A DNA stretch of 40,213 nt from Hymenobacter psychrotolerans DSM 18569 (GTDB lineage: Bacteria > Bacteroidota > Bacteroidia > Cytophagales > Hymenobacteraceae). Positions within the stretch are counted from its first letter, which is position 1, and each line of letters opens with the position of its first letter. Location: positions 1 through 40,213 of the forward strand of contig NZ_FRAS01000030.1 in NCBI RefSeq assembly GCF_900142395.1, in the 5' to 3' direction. The position numbers and the translations under genes are program-made. The notes beneath the pieces were generated by a model, which was not told the DNA's origin, searched no databases, and was given only the letters and a program-made list of their open reading frames with translations. Shown here in pieces: positions 16,806 through 24,661 of this stretch.

Positions 16806-18053
16806 TTAGTTTTCGATGGTGAGAGTGGGCGTACTCAGATGCTCTTTCATGTCGCTCACGACTATTTCGTCGCCGGGGCGCAGGCCGCTCAGCACCTGCA
16901 CGTAGTCGAGGTTGCTTTCGCCGAAGCGCACGGTGCGGCGTTCGGCCTTGCCCTCGTGCAGCACGAATACCGGCTGTTCTTTGCCGCCCTGGTAAAAGGG
17001 GCCGTTCTTCACGCGCAGCACCTGGCGCTGGGTGCTGGTCACCACAAACACCTCAACGCGCTGGTTGGAGCGCAGCGCCGGATGGTGATTTTGCTGCAGG
17101 TTGGCGTAGAATGTGATGATGCCTTTTTCGGCCGCCGGGCTCACCGTGCTGATGGTGCCGCGCAGGTCGGTGCCGTTGAGGCGCACCACTACCGGGTCGC
17201 CGGCGTGCAGCGCTTCAGCGTAGGTGTCGGAAATGGTGGCGCGCACCCGGAAACTGCTCAGGTCAGCAACGCGGGCCAGCGGGTCGCCCTGCTGCACGGT
17301 GGCGCCGATGTCCTCGTTCACCCACGTCAGCACGCCGGGCTGCTGGCTGCTGATATCGGCCTGGGCCAGCTTGCCGGCCAGCTCCGCAATGCTGCGGTCC
17401 TGAATCTGCATCGTGAAGCCCAGTTCCCGCACATCAGCCGCGTTGGCCGCCTGCTGGTTGCGGATCTGCTCGCGCAGGCGCTGCAGCTCCAGGTTGGCCA
17501 CTTTCAGGTTCAGCTCGGCCTGGCGCACGCTCTCGGCGGTGCCGCCCCCAATCTTCAGCAAATACTGCTCATCGCGCAGCGCCGACTGCAGGCTGCGGAC
17601 CCGCACCTGCTGCACCTGCTGCTGGGAGCGAAGGTCGTTCAGCGCTTTTTCGAGGCTGAGCTGGAGTTGGCTGTTGCGGTTGCGGTTTTGCTGCTGCCCA
17701 TCCTGCAGCTTGGCCAGCGCACTGTTCGTAAGGTCTTTGTCCAGCTCTAGAATGGTCTGGCCGGACTGCACTTTTTCCCCTACCTGCACCACTACCCGCC
17801 GGATGCTGCTCTGGATAGGGCTGGTAATGACAGCTTCGTGGCCCGGGATAATCAGCCCGGCCGCCGTGAGCGAGGCCTCAATGTCGCCGGTTTCGGCAGT
17901 GGCGGTCAGTAGCTGGTTACGGCGGATGCTGGGTTGCAGCACGGTGCGGAAGGCCAGCAGGGCAGCGGCCACAACGCCTAGCCCGGCCAATATCAGCAGC
18001 CAGCGGCGAAGCTTGCGGCGCGACTGGGTAGCAGTAGAAATAGCTCTGTCCAT
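16806..18053 (-). CDS. HlyD/MacA-type periplasmic adaptor (membrane-fusion) protein
   Basis: The 415-residue protein has a cytoplasmic Arg/Lys-rich start (TQSRRKLRRW), one transmembrane anchor (LLILAGLGVVAAALLAF), a lipoyl half (IIPGHEAVITSPIQSSIRRV, VQVGEKVQSGQTILELD), a long coiled-coil hairpin (about 115-215) and a beta-barrel domain (SSFRVRATISDTYAEALHAGDPVVVRL). It also has a C-terminal membrane-proximal domain (GLRPGDEIVVSDM). It links the inner-membrane MacB-like complex to TolC. It is the first gene of its unit, with a very short 5' leader behind the sigma-54-like element. Confidence 0.93.
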   Translation of the reverse strand: MDRAISTATQSRRKLRRWLLILAGLGVVAAALLAFRTVLQPSIRRNQLLTATAETGDIEASLTAAGLIIPGHEAVITSPIQSSIRRVVVQVGEKVQSGQTILELDKDLTNSALAKLQDGQQQNRNRNSQLQLSLEKALNDLRSQQQVQQVRVRSLQSALRDEQYLLKIGGGTAESVRQAELNLKVANLELQRLREQIRNQQAANAADVRELGFTMQIQDRSIAELAGKLAQADISSQQPGVLTWVNEDIGATVQQGDPLARVADLSSFRVRATISDTYAEALHAGDPVVVRLNGTDLRGTISTVSPAAEKGIITFYANLQQNHHPALRSNQRVEVFVVTSTQRQVLRVKNGPFYQGGKEQPVFVLHEGKAERRTVRFGESNLDYVQVLSGLRPGDEIVVSDMKEHLSTPTLTIEN

Positions 18054-18088
18054 TTTCGTACAGATAGAAGAAAGGTTCTTCTACTGTC

Positions 18089-18105
18089 AGCCAAGGCGCG
18101 TGCCA
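18089..18105 (-). promoter_or_regulatory. Sigma-54-like promoter of the adaptor-tolC unit
   Basis: The minus-strand sequence TGGCACG-CGCC-TTGGCT matches the sigma-54 consensus at the -24 region completely and at TTG of the -12 region; the following base is G rather than C. It lies 36 bp before the adaptor start codon. Confidence 0.7.
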
Positions 18106-18169
18106 TAATTACAATATATTGTTAATCAGCATATTACTCATACAAAACCACTTATATCTACAAGGAATA

Positions 18170-18187
18170 CTGTCCGAAACCGGACAG
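18170..18187 (-). promoter_or_regulatory. Palindromic activator site CTGTCCG-N4-CGGACAG (copy 2)
   Basis: This is the same 7+7 palindrome as at 15283-15300 with a different spacer (AAAC). It is centred 75 bp from the -24 GG, identical to copy 1, and followed on the plus strand by the same ten bases (TGTGTTCGGT). It lies upstream of the adaptor gene. Confidence 0.78.
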
Positions 18188-18205
18188 TGTGTTCGGTTTT
18201 CCCGA

Positions 18206-18518
18206 AGCCGAGGCACGTTGCGCGCCCTTCTATAGTAGCAGCCCTACCGCCTGCTGCAAGCCGGCAGAAGGAGTCAGGTAGCAGCCCGCCAGCTAGTTAC
18301 GGGCTCCTACTGGGCACAATCTGCGAAGGGCTAACTAAAATTTTGCGGTCAGGCTTCCTTTCAGGTCTTTTCGGCATCTGGCCATGTGAGAGAACGAAAA
18401 GGGCCTTTTGGGGACCTGAAGCCACATTCTACCTGGGCTGCCAGCTTCGAGCATCTTTCCTAACCTGCTTAACTCCAATGAAAAAACCGGGTAACACAAA
18501 ATAAATATCAACAGTACC
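18206..18518. other. Intergenic region, no gene seen
   Basis: The stretch separates the adaptor regulatory region from the promoter of the outer-membrane receptor. Short open frames on both strands have no family features, no start signals and mixed codon use. I see no RNA gene or long repeat. Confidence 0.5.
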
Positions 18519-18549
18519 TTGCGTTGCATAGTACCTTCTATTACCTTTG
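18519..18549 (+). promoter_or_regulatory. Bacteroidota promoter TTG-N20-TACCTTTG
   Basis: TACCTTTG at 18542-18549 matches TAnnTTTG and is preceded by TTG at 18519-18521 with a 20-bp spacer, close to the Bacteroidota -33/-7 arrangement. It faces the outer-membrane receptor gene and implies an untranslated leader of about 285 bases. Confidence 0.6.
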
Positions 18550-18555
18550 GATCAT

Positions 18556-18841
18556 TGATTAGATAAATACTTCGGCGCGGGCCCTGCTTCTCTCTAAGGA
18601 GCGCCGCCCACGCCGGAAGCCGGACACCACTCTGCCAGCCGGGCCGGGTGCCGGCGGCCCGACGGAAACGCTGGTTTCTCTCCGCCGCCTTCGTGCTCCG
18701 GCTGCTCAGGGTCCCCGATATACGCTCGGGCAGCACCCCTGCTTTTCACGCCTTTGTTACTGGCAAACAGCCTCCCAGCGGAACCGCGGCCGCCTGGAAC
18801 GGACTCTCTTTGCCTGGTTTGTCCTCCAAACTCACCTTCCG
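18556..18841 (+). other. Long GC-rich 5' leader of the outer-membrane receptor gene
   Basis: There is no convincing gene here; one frame (18754 onward) is an out-of-frame shadow running into the receptor. GC-rich inverted segments (for example around 18600-18690) could fold strongly. No known riboswitch core is recognisable by eye. Confidence 0.4.
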
Positions 18842-21310
18842 ATGACTTCCTTTACTGCTTTCAGCCACGCCTGCAAAGGCCTGGGGTTCCTCGCTATGCT
18901 CGCTCCTTTGGCTGCCGCGGCCCAGCAGCCCGCCGGTACGCTCTCCGGCACTCTCCTCGACCAGTCCAACGGCCAGCCCCTGCCCTTCGCCAACGTCATC
19001 GTGCTCCGCGCCCAGGATTCTACCTTCGTGAGCGGCACGCAGACCGGCGAAAATGGCGCTTTTGAGCTGGCTTCGCTGGGTCTTGGCAACTACCTGCTGA
19101 AGGCTTCCGCCATTGGCTACCAGGGATTTCGCCGGCCGGTTGCACTCACTAGCGCCAATCCAACCCTGCGCCTGGGCACGCTGAAAGTGGCCCCAACCGC
19201 AACGCAGCTCAAAGGCGTAACCGTGACCGGCGAGCGGGCCGCCGTGGAAGAAAGCCTGGACAAAAAGGTTATCAACGTAGAGAAGGACCTGAGCAGCGTG
19301 GGCGGCACGGCCACCAATGTGCTGCAGAATGTGCCCGGCGTAGCGGTGGCGCCCGACGGCACGGTGAGTATGCGCGGCAGCTCCAGCATCACCATCCTGA
19401 TTGACGGCAAGCCCAGCCAGTCGGCCAACAGTGGCGCCGGCGGCAACCGCCTGGAGCAGATTCCGGCCAGCGCCATTGAGAAGGTGGAAGTTGTGACCAA
19501 CCCCTCGGCCCGCTACGATGCAGCCGGCAGCGGCGGGGTGCTGAACATCATCCTGAAAAAGCAGAAAAAAGACGGCTGGAACGGCCAGGCCTCGGGCACA
19601 GTCGGCACCCGCGACAAGTACAACGCCAGCCTGAGCCTGAACCGCCGCGCCGGCAAGTTCAACTGGTTTGGCTCTTACGACCTGCGTGACCACCGCTACA
19701 TCAGCACGTCCCGCACCAACCAGCGCACTACGGTAGAAAGCAACACGCTGCGCATCGACCAGGATGGCAACAACCTGCGCCACAACGCCAACCACTCGGC
19801 CCGGCTCGGCTTCGACTACACCATCTCGCCGGAGCAGACGCTTACCCTGACCGTGGAGCCCAACATGAACCGCGGCCTCAATACCGGTACCCAGCTGGCC
19901 GCCATCAGCAGTGCGCAGGGCACCGACCGGATTGGCAGTGCTTTCCGGGTCAAGGAAGACGTCAGCAACACGGATGCTTCGCTGGACTACCGCCGCACCT
20001 GGCAGGCGCACAAAGGCCGCGAGCTGACGGCCAGCCTAGCCTACACCAGGCTCGATGCCGATGTGGTGGTGGGCCAGCGCAATACCTTCGGCTCGGATGA
20101 TTTGCGCGAGTGGAAACAGGACCTGCGGGTAGACCTGAACGCCGCCGCCTACCAGGCCGACTATGTGCACCCGATTGGCGAAGGGGCGCGCTTCGAAGCG
20201 GGCCTTAAGGGCCAGATGATGCTCAATGACGGCACCGACGACTTCCTGCGCCACTACACCGAGGCACCCGGCTATGAGCGACTCGCGGACCGGTCGTTTG
20301 CCTACAACTTCAAGGAGTTTCAGCAGGCCGGCTACGCCACGTATCAACAGAAAATGGGCCAGTGGAGCGCCCAGGGCGGGCTGCGGGCCGAATACACCAA
20401 CACCAGCGGCGAAGTAAACGGCGGCTCCGGTCCGTTCCGCCTCAGCTACCTGAACCTGTTCCCTTCGGCCACGGTAGCCCGCACGCTGCCCACCGCCGAC
20501 CAGCGTGTGCAGCTGAGCTACTCGCGCCGCCTCAACCGCCCCAACTTCATGCAGCTGCTGGCTTTCCCGCTCTACCAGGATCAGCGCTCCTACCGCATCG
20601 GCGACCCTACGCTCCGCCCCGAATACATCAACTCGTTCGAGCTGGGGCACCAGATGACGATGAAGCAGACCTCGCTGACCTCCACGCTCTTCTACCGCCA
20701 GACTACCAACGCCATTCAGCGCCTGACGCGGGTAGATGAGGAGGCCACCCGCCTCTACGGCAACGGCGCTGTGGTGACAGGCAGCTACTCCGACAACTTC
20801 GGGCAGGCCACCAGCCTGGGTGCCGAACTCTCGCTGAACCACCCGCTGGCGAAGTGGTGGCGCCTGACAGCCAGCGGCTCGCTGTTTCAGACCAACGTAA
20901 CGGCCGCTACCGGCAACGAAACCAGCCGCCGTACGGTGTCGGGCACGGGCCGCCTGATGAACACCTTCAACCCTACCCCGAAGCTGGATGTGCAGCTGAC
21001 CGGCAACTACCGCGCGGCCGCCATCACCTCGCAGGGCCGGATTGCGCCAGTAGGCTCAGTGGAAATAGCACTGCGCCAGCGCCTTCTCAACGACCGCGCC
21101 GCCCTGACCCTGCGCGTAAGTGACATCTTCAACACCCAGCGCAACCGCACGGAAGTATACGCCGCCGAAAACGACTTCCAGGCCACGTACTACAACAAGT
21201 GGGAATCGCGCGTCGGTTACCTGGGCTTCTCGTGGTACCTGGGCTCCACCAAGCCCCCGAAAAAGATTGAGAGCCAGCCTCAGGGCGGCGGAGGCGGATT
21301 CGGGGGCTAA
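18842..21310 (+). CDS. TonB-dependent-type outer-membrane beta-barrel protein (OMP_b-brl_3)
   Basis: The 822-residue protein has a signal peptide (about 1-27, ending AAAAQQ) and a carboxypeptidase-regulatory-like Ig domain (about 30-118, GTLSGTLLDQSNGQPLPFANV). A plug domain follows (about 125-245, TNVLQNVPGVAVAPDGTVSMRGSSSITILIDGKPS and ASAIEKVEVVTNPSARYDAAGSGGVLNIIL), then a C-terminal barrel of the OMP_b-brl_3 type with the RLNRPNFMQL block. The end (a Lys/Pro then Gly-rich tail, QGGGGGFGG) is typical of this subfamily rather than an aromatic C-terminal residue. It is probably an uptake receptor or TonB-dependent channel of unknown substrate; no SusD partner is adjacent. Confidence 0.92.
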   Translation: MTSFTAFSHACKGLGFLAMLAPLAAAAQQPAGTLSGTLLDQSNGQPLPFANVIVLRAQDSTFVSGTQTGENGAFELASLGLGNYLLKASAIGYQGFRRPVALTSANPTLRLGTLKVAPTATQLKGVTVTGERAAVEESLDKKVINVEKDLSSVGGTATNVLQNVPGVAVAPDGTVSMRGSSSITILIDGKPSQSANSGAGGNRLEQIPASAIEKVEVVTNPSARYDAAGSGGVLNIILKKQKKDGWNGQASGTVGTRDKYNASLSLNRRAGKFNWFGSYDLRDHRYISTSRTNQRTTVESNTLRIDQDGNNLRHNANHSARLGFDYTISPEQTLTLTVEPNMNRGLNTGTQLAAISSAQGTDRIGSAFRVKEDVSNTDASLDYRRTWQAHKGRELTASLAYTRLDADVVVGQRNTFGSDDLREWKQDLRVDLNAAAYQADYVHPIGEGARFEAGLKGQMMLNDGTDDFLRHYTEAPGYERLADRSFAYNFKEFQQAGYATYQQKMGQWSAQGGLRAEYTNTSGEVNGGSGPFRLSYLNLFPSATVARTLPTADQRVQLSYSRRLNRPNFMQLLAFPLYQDQRSYRIGDPTLRPEYINSFELGHQMTMKQTSLTSTLFYRQTTNAIQRLTRVDEEATRLYGNGAVVTGSYSDNFGQATSLGAELSLNHPLAKWWRLTASGSLFQTNVTAATGNETSRRTVSGTGRLMNTFNPTPKLDVQLTGNYRAAAITSQGRIAPVGSVEIALRQRLLNDRAALTLRVSDIFNTQRNRTEVYAAENDFQATYYNKWESRVGYLGFSWYLGSTKPPKKIESQPQGGGGGFGG

Positions 21311-21708
21311 GGCCCCCCACTCGGGCCCGGCAGCCGGCGCGCGGCCGGCCCTGTCCGCCCTCTTTGCTGAAGCCTAAAAATTCTTTTTATCCTGCAGGCA
21401 CCCCTTTGGCAACTGCCCGCATCTTTCCAGCAGTTGCAGCACAACCCGGCAGACAGCCAGCTACTTCTGCCTTCTTCCTGACCCCGCGCTGGGGGGCGGC
21501 AGCTTCCCGGAGGGCAGCTCGGCCAACCGCTCACCAATGCTTCCCCGCTCAGTTGCTGCGGGGCATCGTCCCGGCCAGTCGGCACTTGGTGCCAGTCTGG
21601 GTCACGGGCCTGCCAACTACCATTTTTTTCCTGCTTCCGGTTTCTGAGCCGCTCCTTCGCAGAGCAGCCGACGGGTAGCTCCTTGCCTTTCTTTTCCTTT
21701 CCAAAGCC
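21311..21708. other. Intergenic region between receptor and its truncated paralogue
   Basis: There is no gene with credible features. The sequence has small hairpins (for example GGCAC-TTG-GTGCC near 21579) and no clear TAnnTTTG box. It may serve as a leader of the downstream gene. Confidence 0.4.
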
Positions 21709-22161
21709 ATGAAAAATTCTGTGTTGAACCGCTCCTTGCTGGGTTTTATTGCGTCGCTGGCCGTGCTGCAGATTTCGGCTCACACCCTGAGCCACGGCAC
21801 CGTAACGGGTAGCCTGCGCGACGGCGACACGAACGAGCCCATTCCCTTCACCAGCGTGGTAGTGCTGCGCGCCACCGACCACCGGATGGTGGGGGCCGGC
21901 ACCACCGATGCCGAAGGCAATTTCAAGCTCAAGCGCCTGCCTTTGGGCAACTACGTGGTGCAAACCACTGCCCTGGGCTACCGCCTGCAGCAGCCCGCCG
22001 TGGCCTTCCGGCCCCTGCACAACCGCCAGCAGCTGGGCACGCTCACGCTTGAGTCGTTGCCGAGCCAGCCCCGCGTGGTAGGCACGCGCCAGGCCGTAGC
22101 GCAGCGCACAACTACCTGCCCGCCCTCTGCAGCAGCCCCCCGGCTGGCTGTTCGGTCGTAG
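21709..22161 (+). CDS. Secreted carboxypeptidase-regulatory-like domain protein (short)
   Basis: The 150-residue protein has a signal-peptide-like start (MKNSVLNRSLLGFIASLAVLQISAHTLS) and one CarboxypepD_reg-like beta-sandwich (about 32-118). The domain follows the same design as the N-terminal domain of the receptor encoded upstream: G.V.GSL.D...NEPIPF.SVVVLRATD, TTDAEGNFKLKRLPLGNYVV, then LGTLTLE. After this the receptor has a plug and barrel, but this protein ends in a low-complexity tail (QRTTTCPPSAAAPRLAVRS). It is either a stand-alone envelope protein or the remnant of a duplicated receptor gene. Confidence 0.75.
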   Translation: MKNSVLNRSLLGFIASLAVLQISAHTLSHGTVTGSLRDGDTNEPIPFTSVVVLRATDHRMVGAGTTDAEGNFKLKRLPLGNYVVQTTALGYRLQQPAVAFRPLHNRQQLGTLTLESLPSQPRVVGTRQAVAQRTTTCPPSAAAPRLAVRS

Positions 22162-22189
22162 GGAAGATGGCGTATACAGTGCTGGCTGG

Positions 22190-22232
22190 CCGCCGAAGCA
22201 ACAATCCGCCAGGCGGGTTGCTGCTTCGGCGG
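22190..22232. repeat. GC-rich hairpin
   Basis: CCGCCGAAGCA pairs with TGCTTCGGCGG with further pairing inside (CGCC/GGCG). There is no T-run, so it is a weak terminator candidate between the truncated paralogue and the DUF2459 gene. Confidence 0.6.
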
Positions 22233-22321
22233 CGGTAGTTCGGGGTGCCGGGTTGTGGGGTGCGCCATTGGGCGCGGCAGCCAGGCGAAAATTGCCGGCT
22301 TCGTCTCACCTTGCAGCGCCT

Positions 22322-22969
22322 ATGTCCGCTGCCTTCACTGCCTTGGTTATCTTCCTGTTTACGGGTGCGCTGCTGCCCGTAAACCGCACGTTCCGGCAGA
22401 CGCCGGGTGGCGTGCTGGTATTCGTGGCTTCGAACGGTACGCATACGGATGTGGTGCTGCCCCTGCAGGACTCTCTTACCGGCCGCAGGTGGCGCAGCCA
22501 TTTCCCCGATTCCAGCTTCCAGGCCCGTTTTGCCGGCTACGAATACGCCGCATTCGGCTGGGGCAGCGAAGGATTTTACCTGGCTTCCTACGACCACCAG
22601 CTGCACGGCCCGGCTACGGTGCTGCGGGCCGCCGTGCCAGGGCCCGCACTGATGCACGTACGCTTTTTGCGCCAGGCGCCCCACCCAGGCCCGCATATGG
22701 TGCCGCTCCGCATTTCCGCCGCAGAGTACCGGGTGCTGACCTCTCAGATTGCCGCCTCCTTCCGGCAGGATAGCCTGGCGCGCTACGAGCTGCGCAATGC
22801 GGCCGGCTACACCCCGCATGACTTTTTCTTCCGGGCCACCGGCCGCTACCACGCCCTGCGCACCTGCAACGACTGGACTGTGCGCACCCTGCGCCGCGCC
22901 GGGCTGCGGGCGCCGCTGAAGTCGCCGCTGGCCGGGCCGGTGCTGTACCACGCGCGGCAGGCGAAGTAA
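22322..22969 (+). CDS. DUF2459 (TIGR02117) family protein
   Basis: The 215-residue protein has an N-terminal membrane anchor or signal (AFTALVIFLFTGALLPV) and the conserved blocks of the family: SNGTHTDVVLP (about 35-45), YAAFGWGSEGFYL (about 74-86), and TCNDW with a cysteine near residue 178 followed by LRRAGL. The His-Asp-Cys composition of these blocks hints at a hydrolase-like fold, but the function is unknown. The ATG at 22322 is preferred over a TTG at 22253, since the extra residues are not membrane-like and the ATG begins directly before the hydrophobic helix. It is 43 bp upstream of hisS and could be co-transcribed with it. Confidence 0.85.
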   Translation: MSAAFTALVIFLFTGALLPVNRTFRQTPGGVLVFVASNGTHTDVVLPLQDSLTGRRWRSHFPDSSFQARFAGYEYAAFGWGSEGFYLASYDHQLHGPATVLRAAVPGPALMHVRFLRQAPHPGPHMVPLRISAAEYRVLTSQIAASFRQDSLARYELRNAAGYTPHDFFFRATGRYHALRTCNDWTVRTLRRAGLRAPLKSPLAGPVLYHARQAK

Positions 22970-23012
22970 GCTGCTGGTTGTACCTTCGCGCCATCATTCC
23001 GCATTGTTTCTG

Positions 23013-24497
23013 ATGAGCGCCCAAAAACCCAGCCTACCGCAAGGTACCCGCGACTTTGGCCCGGCCGTAGTGGCCCGCCGCAACTATATCTTCGGCATTA
23101 TCCGCCGCGTGTTCGAGAAGTTCGGCTACGCCCCACTCGAAACCCCCACGCTCGAGAACCTATCGGTGCTGACCGGCAAATACGGGGAAGAAGGCGACCA
23201 GCTGCTGTTCAAGGTGTTGAACTCCGGCAACTTCCTCAAGAAGCAGAAGGGCGACGTTATCAAGGAAGAAGTAACGCCCGACGATTTGCTGGCCGGCCCC
23301 AAAAAAGTGCTGCCCAAGATTGCCGAAAAAGGCCTCCGCTACGACCTCACGGTGCCTTTCGCGCGCTACGTCGTGATGAACCGCGGCACGCTCACGTTCC
23401 CGTTCAAGCGCTACCAGATCCAGCCGGTATGGCGCGCCGACCGGCCCCAACGGGGCCGCTACCGCGAGTTTTACCAGTGCGACGCCGACGTGGTCGGCAC
23501 CGACTCGCTGCTCTGTGAGGCGGAAATCGTGCTGATGATGAGCGAGGTGCTAAATGCGCTGGGCCTCACGGACTACACAATCAAAATCAATCATCGGAAA
23601 ATATTAAGCGGCTTGTATGAGGCCTTAAGGGCTGAAGGAAAAGAAGCTGACCTATTTGTCGCCATAGATAAACTTGATAAAATTGGACCAAATGGCGTTT
23701 CAGAGGAGCTTTCTGCAAAGGGATACTCTAACGACATGATTAAGCGACTTTTCTCCTTTCTGTCAGTAAAAGGCAATTTTCATGATAAACTGACTGAATT
23801 AGAAAAGATGTATAAAGATTCCATCGGAGAGTTAAGAGATGACAGTGGAATATGGTTTGAAATCGTGGAAGGCCAGCAGTACGCAAAATCTGGTTTCATC
23901 CGCGCCTTAGAGAATGCAAGAGGTTTTGATGAAATAAAGAAGGTTTATAATTATCTCCAGGCTTTTGATTTCACGCAATTTGACAATCTAGAATTCGACC
24001 CCACACTGGCCCGCGGCCTGAGCTACTACACCGGCTGCATCTTCGAAATCAAGATCAACAACGTAAACATGGGCAGCGTGAGCGGCGGCGGCCGCTACGA
24101 CAACCTGACGGGCGCTTTCGGGCTGCCGGGCGTGTCCGGCGTGGGCTTCTCGTTCGGCGTCGATAGGCTCTACGACTGTCTGGAGGAGCTGAACCTGTTC
24201 CCCTCGGACGCCGCTACGACCACGCGCTGCCTGGTGGCCAACTTCGATGTGGAAGGCGAACGGGCCATGCTGCCCGTACTGCGCCAGCTGCGCGAAGCCG
24301 GAGTAGCCAGTGAGCTATACCCGGAAGCGGGCAAGCTGGGCCGGCAGTTCAAGTACGCTGATGCCAAGGGCATTCCGTTTGTGCTGCTGCAGGGCTCCGA
24401 GGAGCGGGCCCAGGGCCGGTTTAAGCTCAAAACCATGAGCACCGGCCAGGAGCAGACGCTCACGCTGGAAGAAGTGCTGGCCGTGGTGCAGGCCTAG
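23013..24497 (+). CDS. hisS: Histidyl-tRNA synthetase
   Basis: The 494-residue class II synthetase charges tRNA-His. Visible blocks are the N-terminal QGTRDFGP, motif 1 (FGYAPLETPTLE), motif 2 with RYQIQPVWRADRPQRGRYREFYQCD (about 133-157), the HisA/HisB region (LARGLSYYTG), motif 3 (VGFSFGVDRLYDCL) and a C-terminal anticodon-binding domain (about 405-494). Codons of about 189-329, the insertion domain between motif 2 and LARGLSYYTG, are strikingly AT-rich compared with the rest of the gene. This suggests a recombinant (mosaic) gene; the frame stays open and all motifs are intact. The ATG at 23013 is used rather than a TTG at 23004. Confidence 0.96.
   Translation: MSAQKPSLPQGTRDFGPAVVARRNYIFGIIRRVFEKFGYAPLETPTLENLSVLTGKYGEEGDQLLFKVLNSGNFLKKQKGDVIKEEVTPDDLLAGPKKVLPKIAEKGLRYDLTVPFARYVVMNRGTLTFPFKRYQIQPVWRADRPQRGRYREFYQCDADVVGTDSLLCEAEIVLMMSEVLNALGLTDYTIKINHRKILSGLYEALRAEGKEADLFVAIDKLDKIGPNGVSEELSAKGYSNDMIKRLFSFLSVKGNFHDKLTELEKMYKDSIGELRDDSGIWFEIVEGQQYAKSGFIRALENARGFDEIKKVYNYLQAFDFTQFDNLEFDPTLARGLSYYTGCIFEIKINNVNMGSVSGGGRYDNLTGAFGLPGVSGVGFSFGVDRLYDCLEELNLFPSDAATTTRCLVANFDVEGERAMLPVLRQLREAGVASELYPEAGKLGRQFKYADAKGIPFVLLQGSEERAQGRFKLKTMSTGQEQTLTLEEVLAVVQA
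23577..23997 (+). other. AT-rich segment inside hisS (possible recombination tract)
   Basis: Hand counts per 60-base row give about 27-43% GC here (rows from 23641, 23701 and 23761), against 62-67% in rows just outside (from 23041 and 24061). Codon choice switches abruptly to A/T-ending codons at both edges. The segment encodes the HisRS insertion domain. Confidence 0.8.
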
Positions 24498-24518
24498 AAC
24501 CGAACGAACAACTACCTG

Positions 24519-24556
24519 AACGCCATTCCGCAGCTTCGCGCGGAATGGCGTTTTGC
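24519..24556 (+). terminator. Rho-independent terminator after hisS
   Basis: AACGCCATTCCGC pairs with GCGGAATGGCGTT (13 bp) and is followed by TTGCTTTT, 21 bp past the stop codon. Confidence 0.9.
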
Positions 24557-24661
24557 TTTTGTGGGCGCAGGGCGCTGCATTTTATTTTTAGTTCGGCCGG
24601 AAAAACGGACTTTTGAGTTTACACCCCGGCCCCACCCGCCGCCCACCCTGCTTTCCACCCC

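Noticed and set aside
16125..17750. 541-codon plus-strand frame opposite tolC and the adaptor gene
   Set aside because: The translation is low-complexity and unrelated to any family; the minus-strand genes carry complete domain sets.
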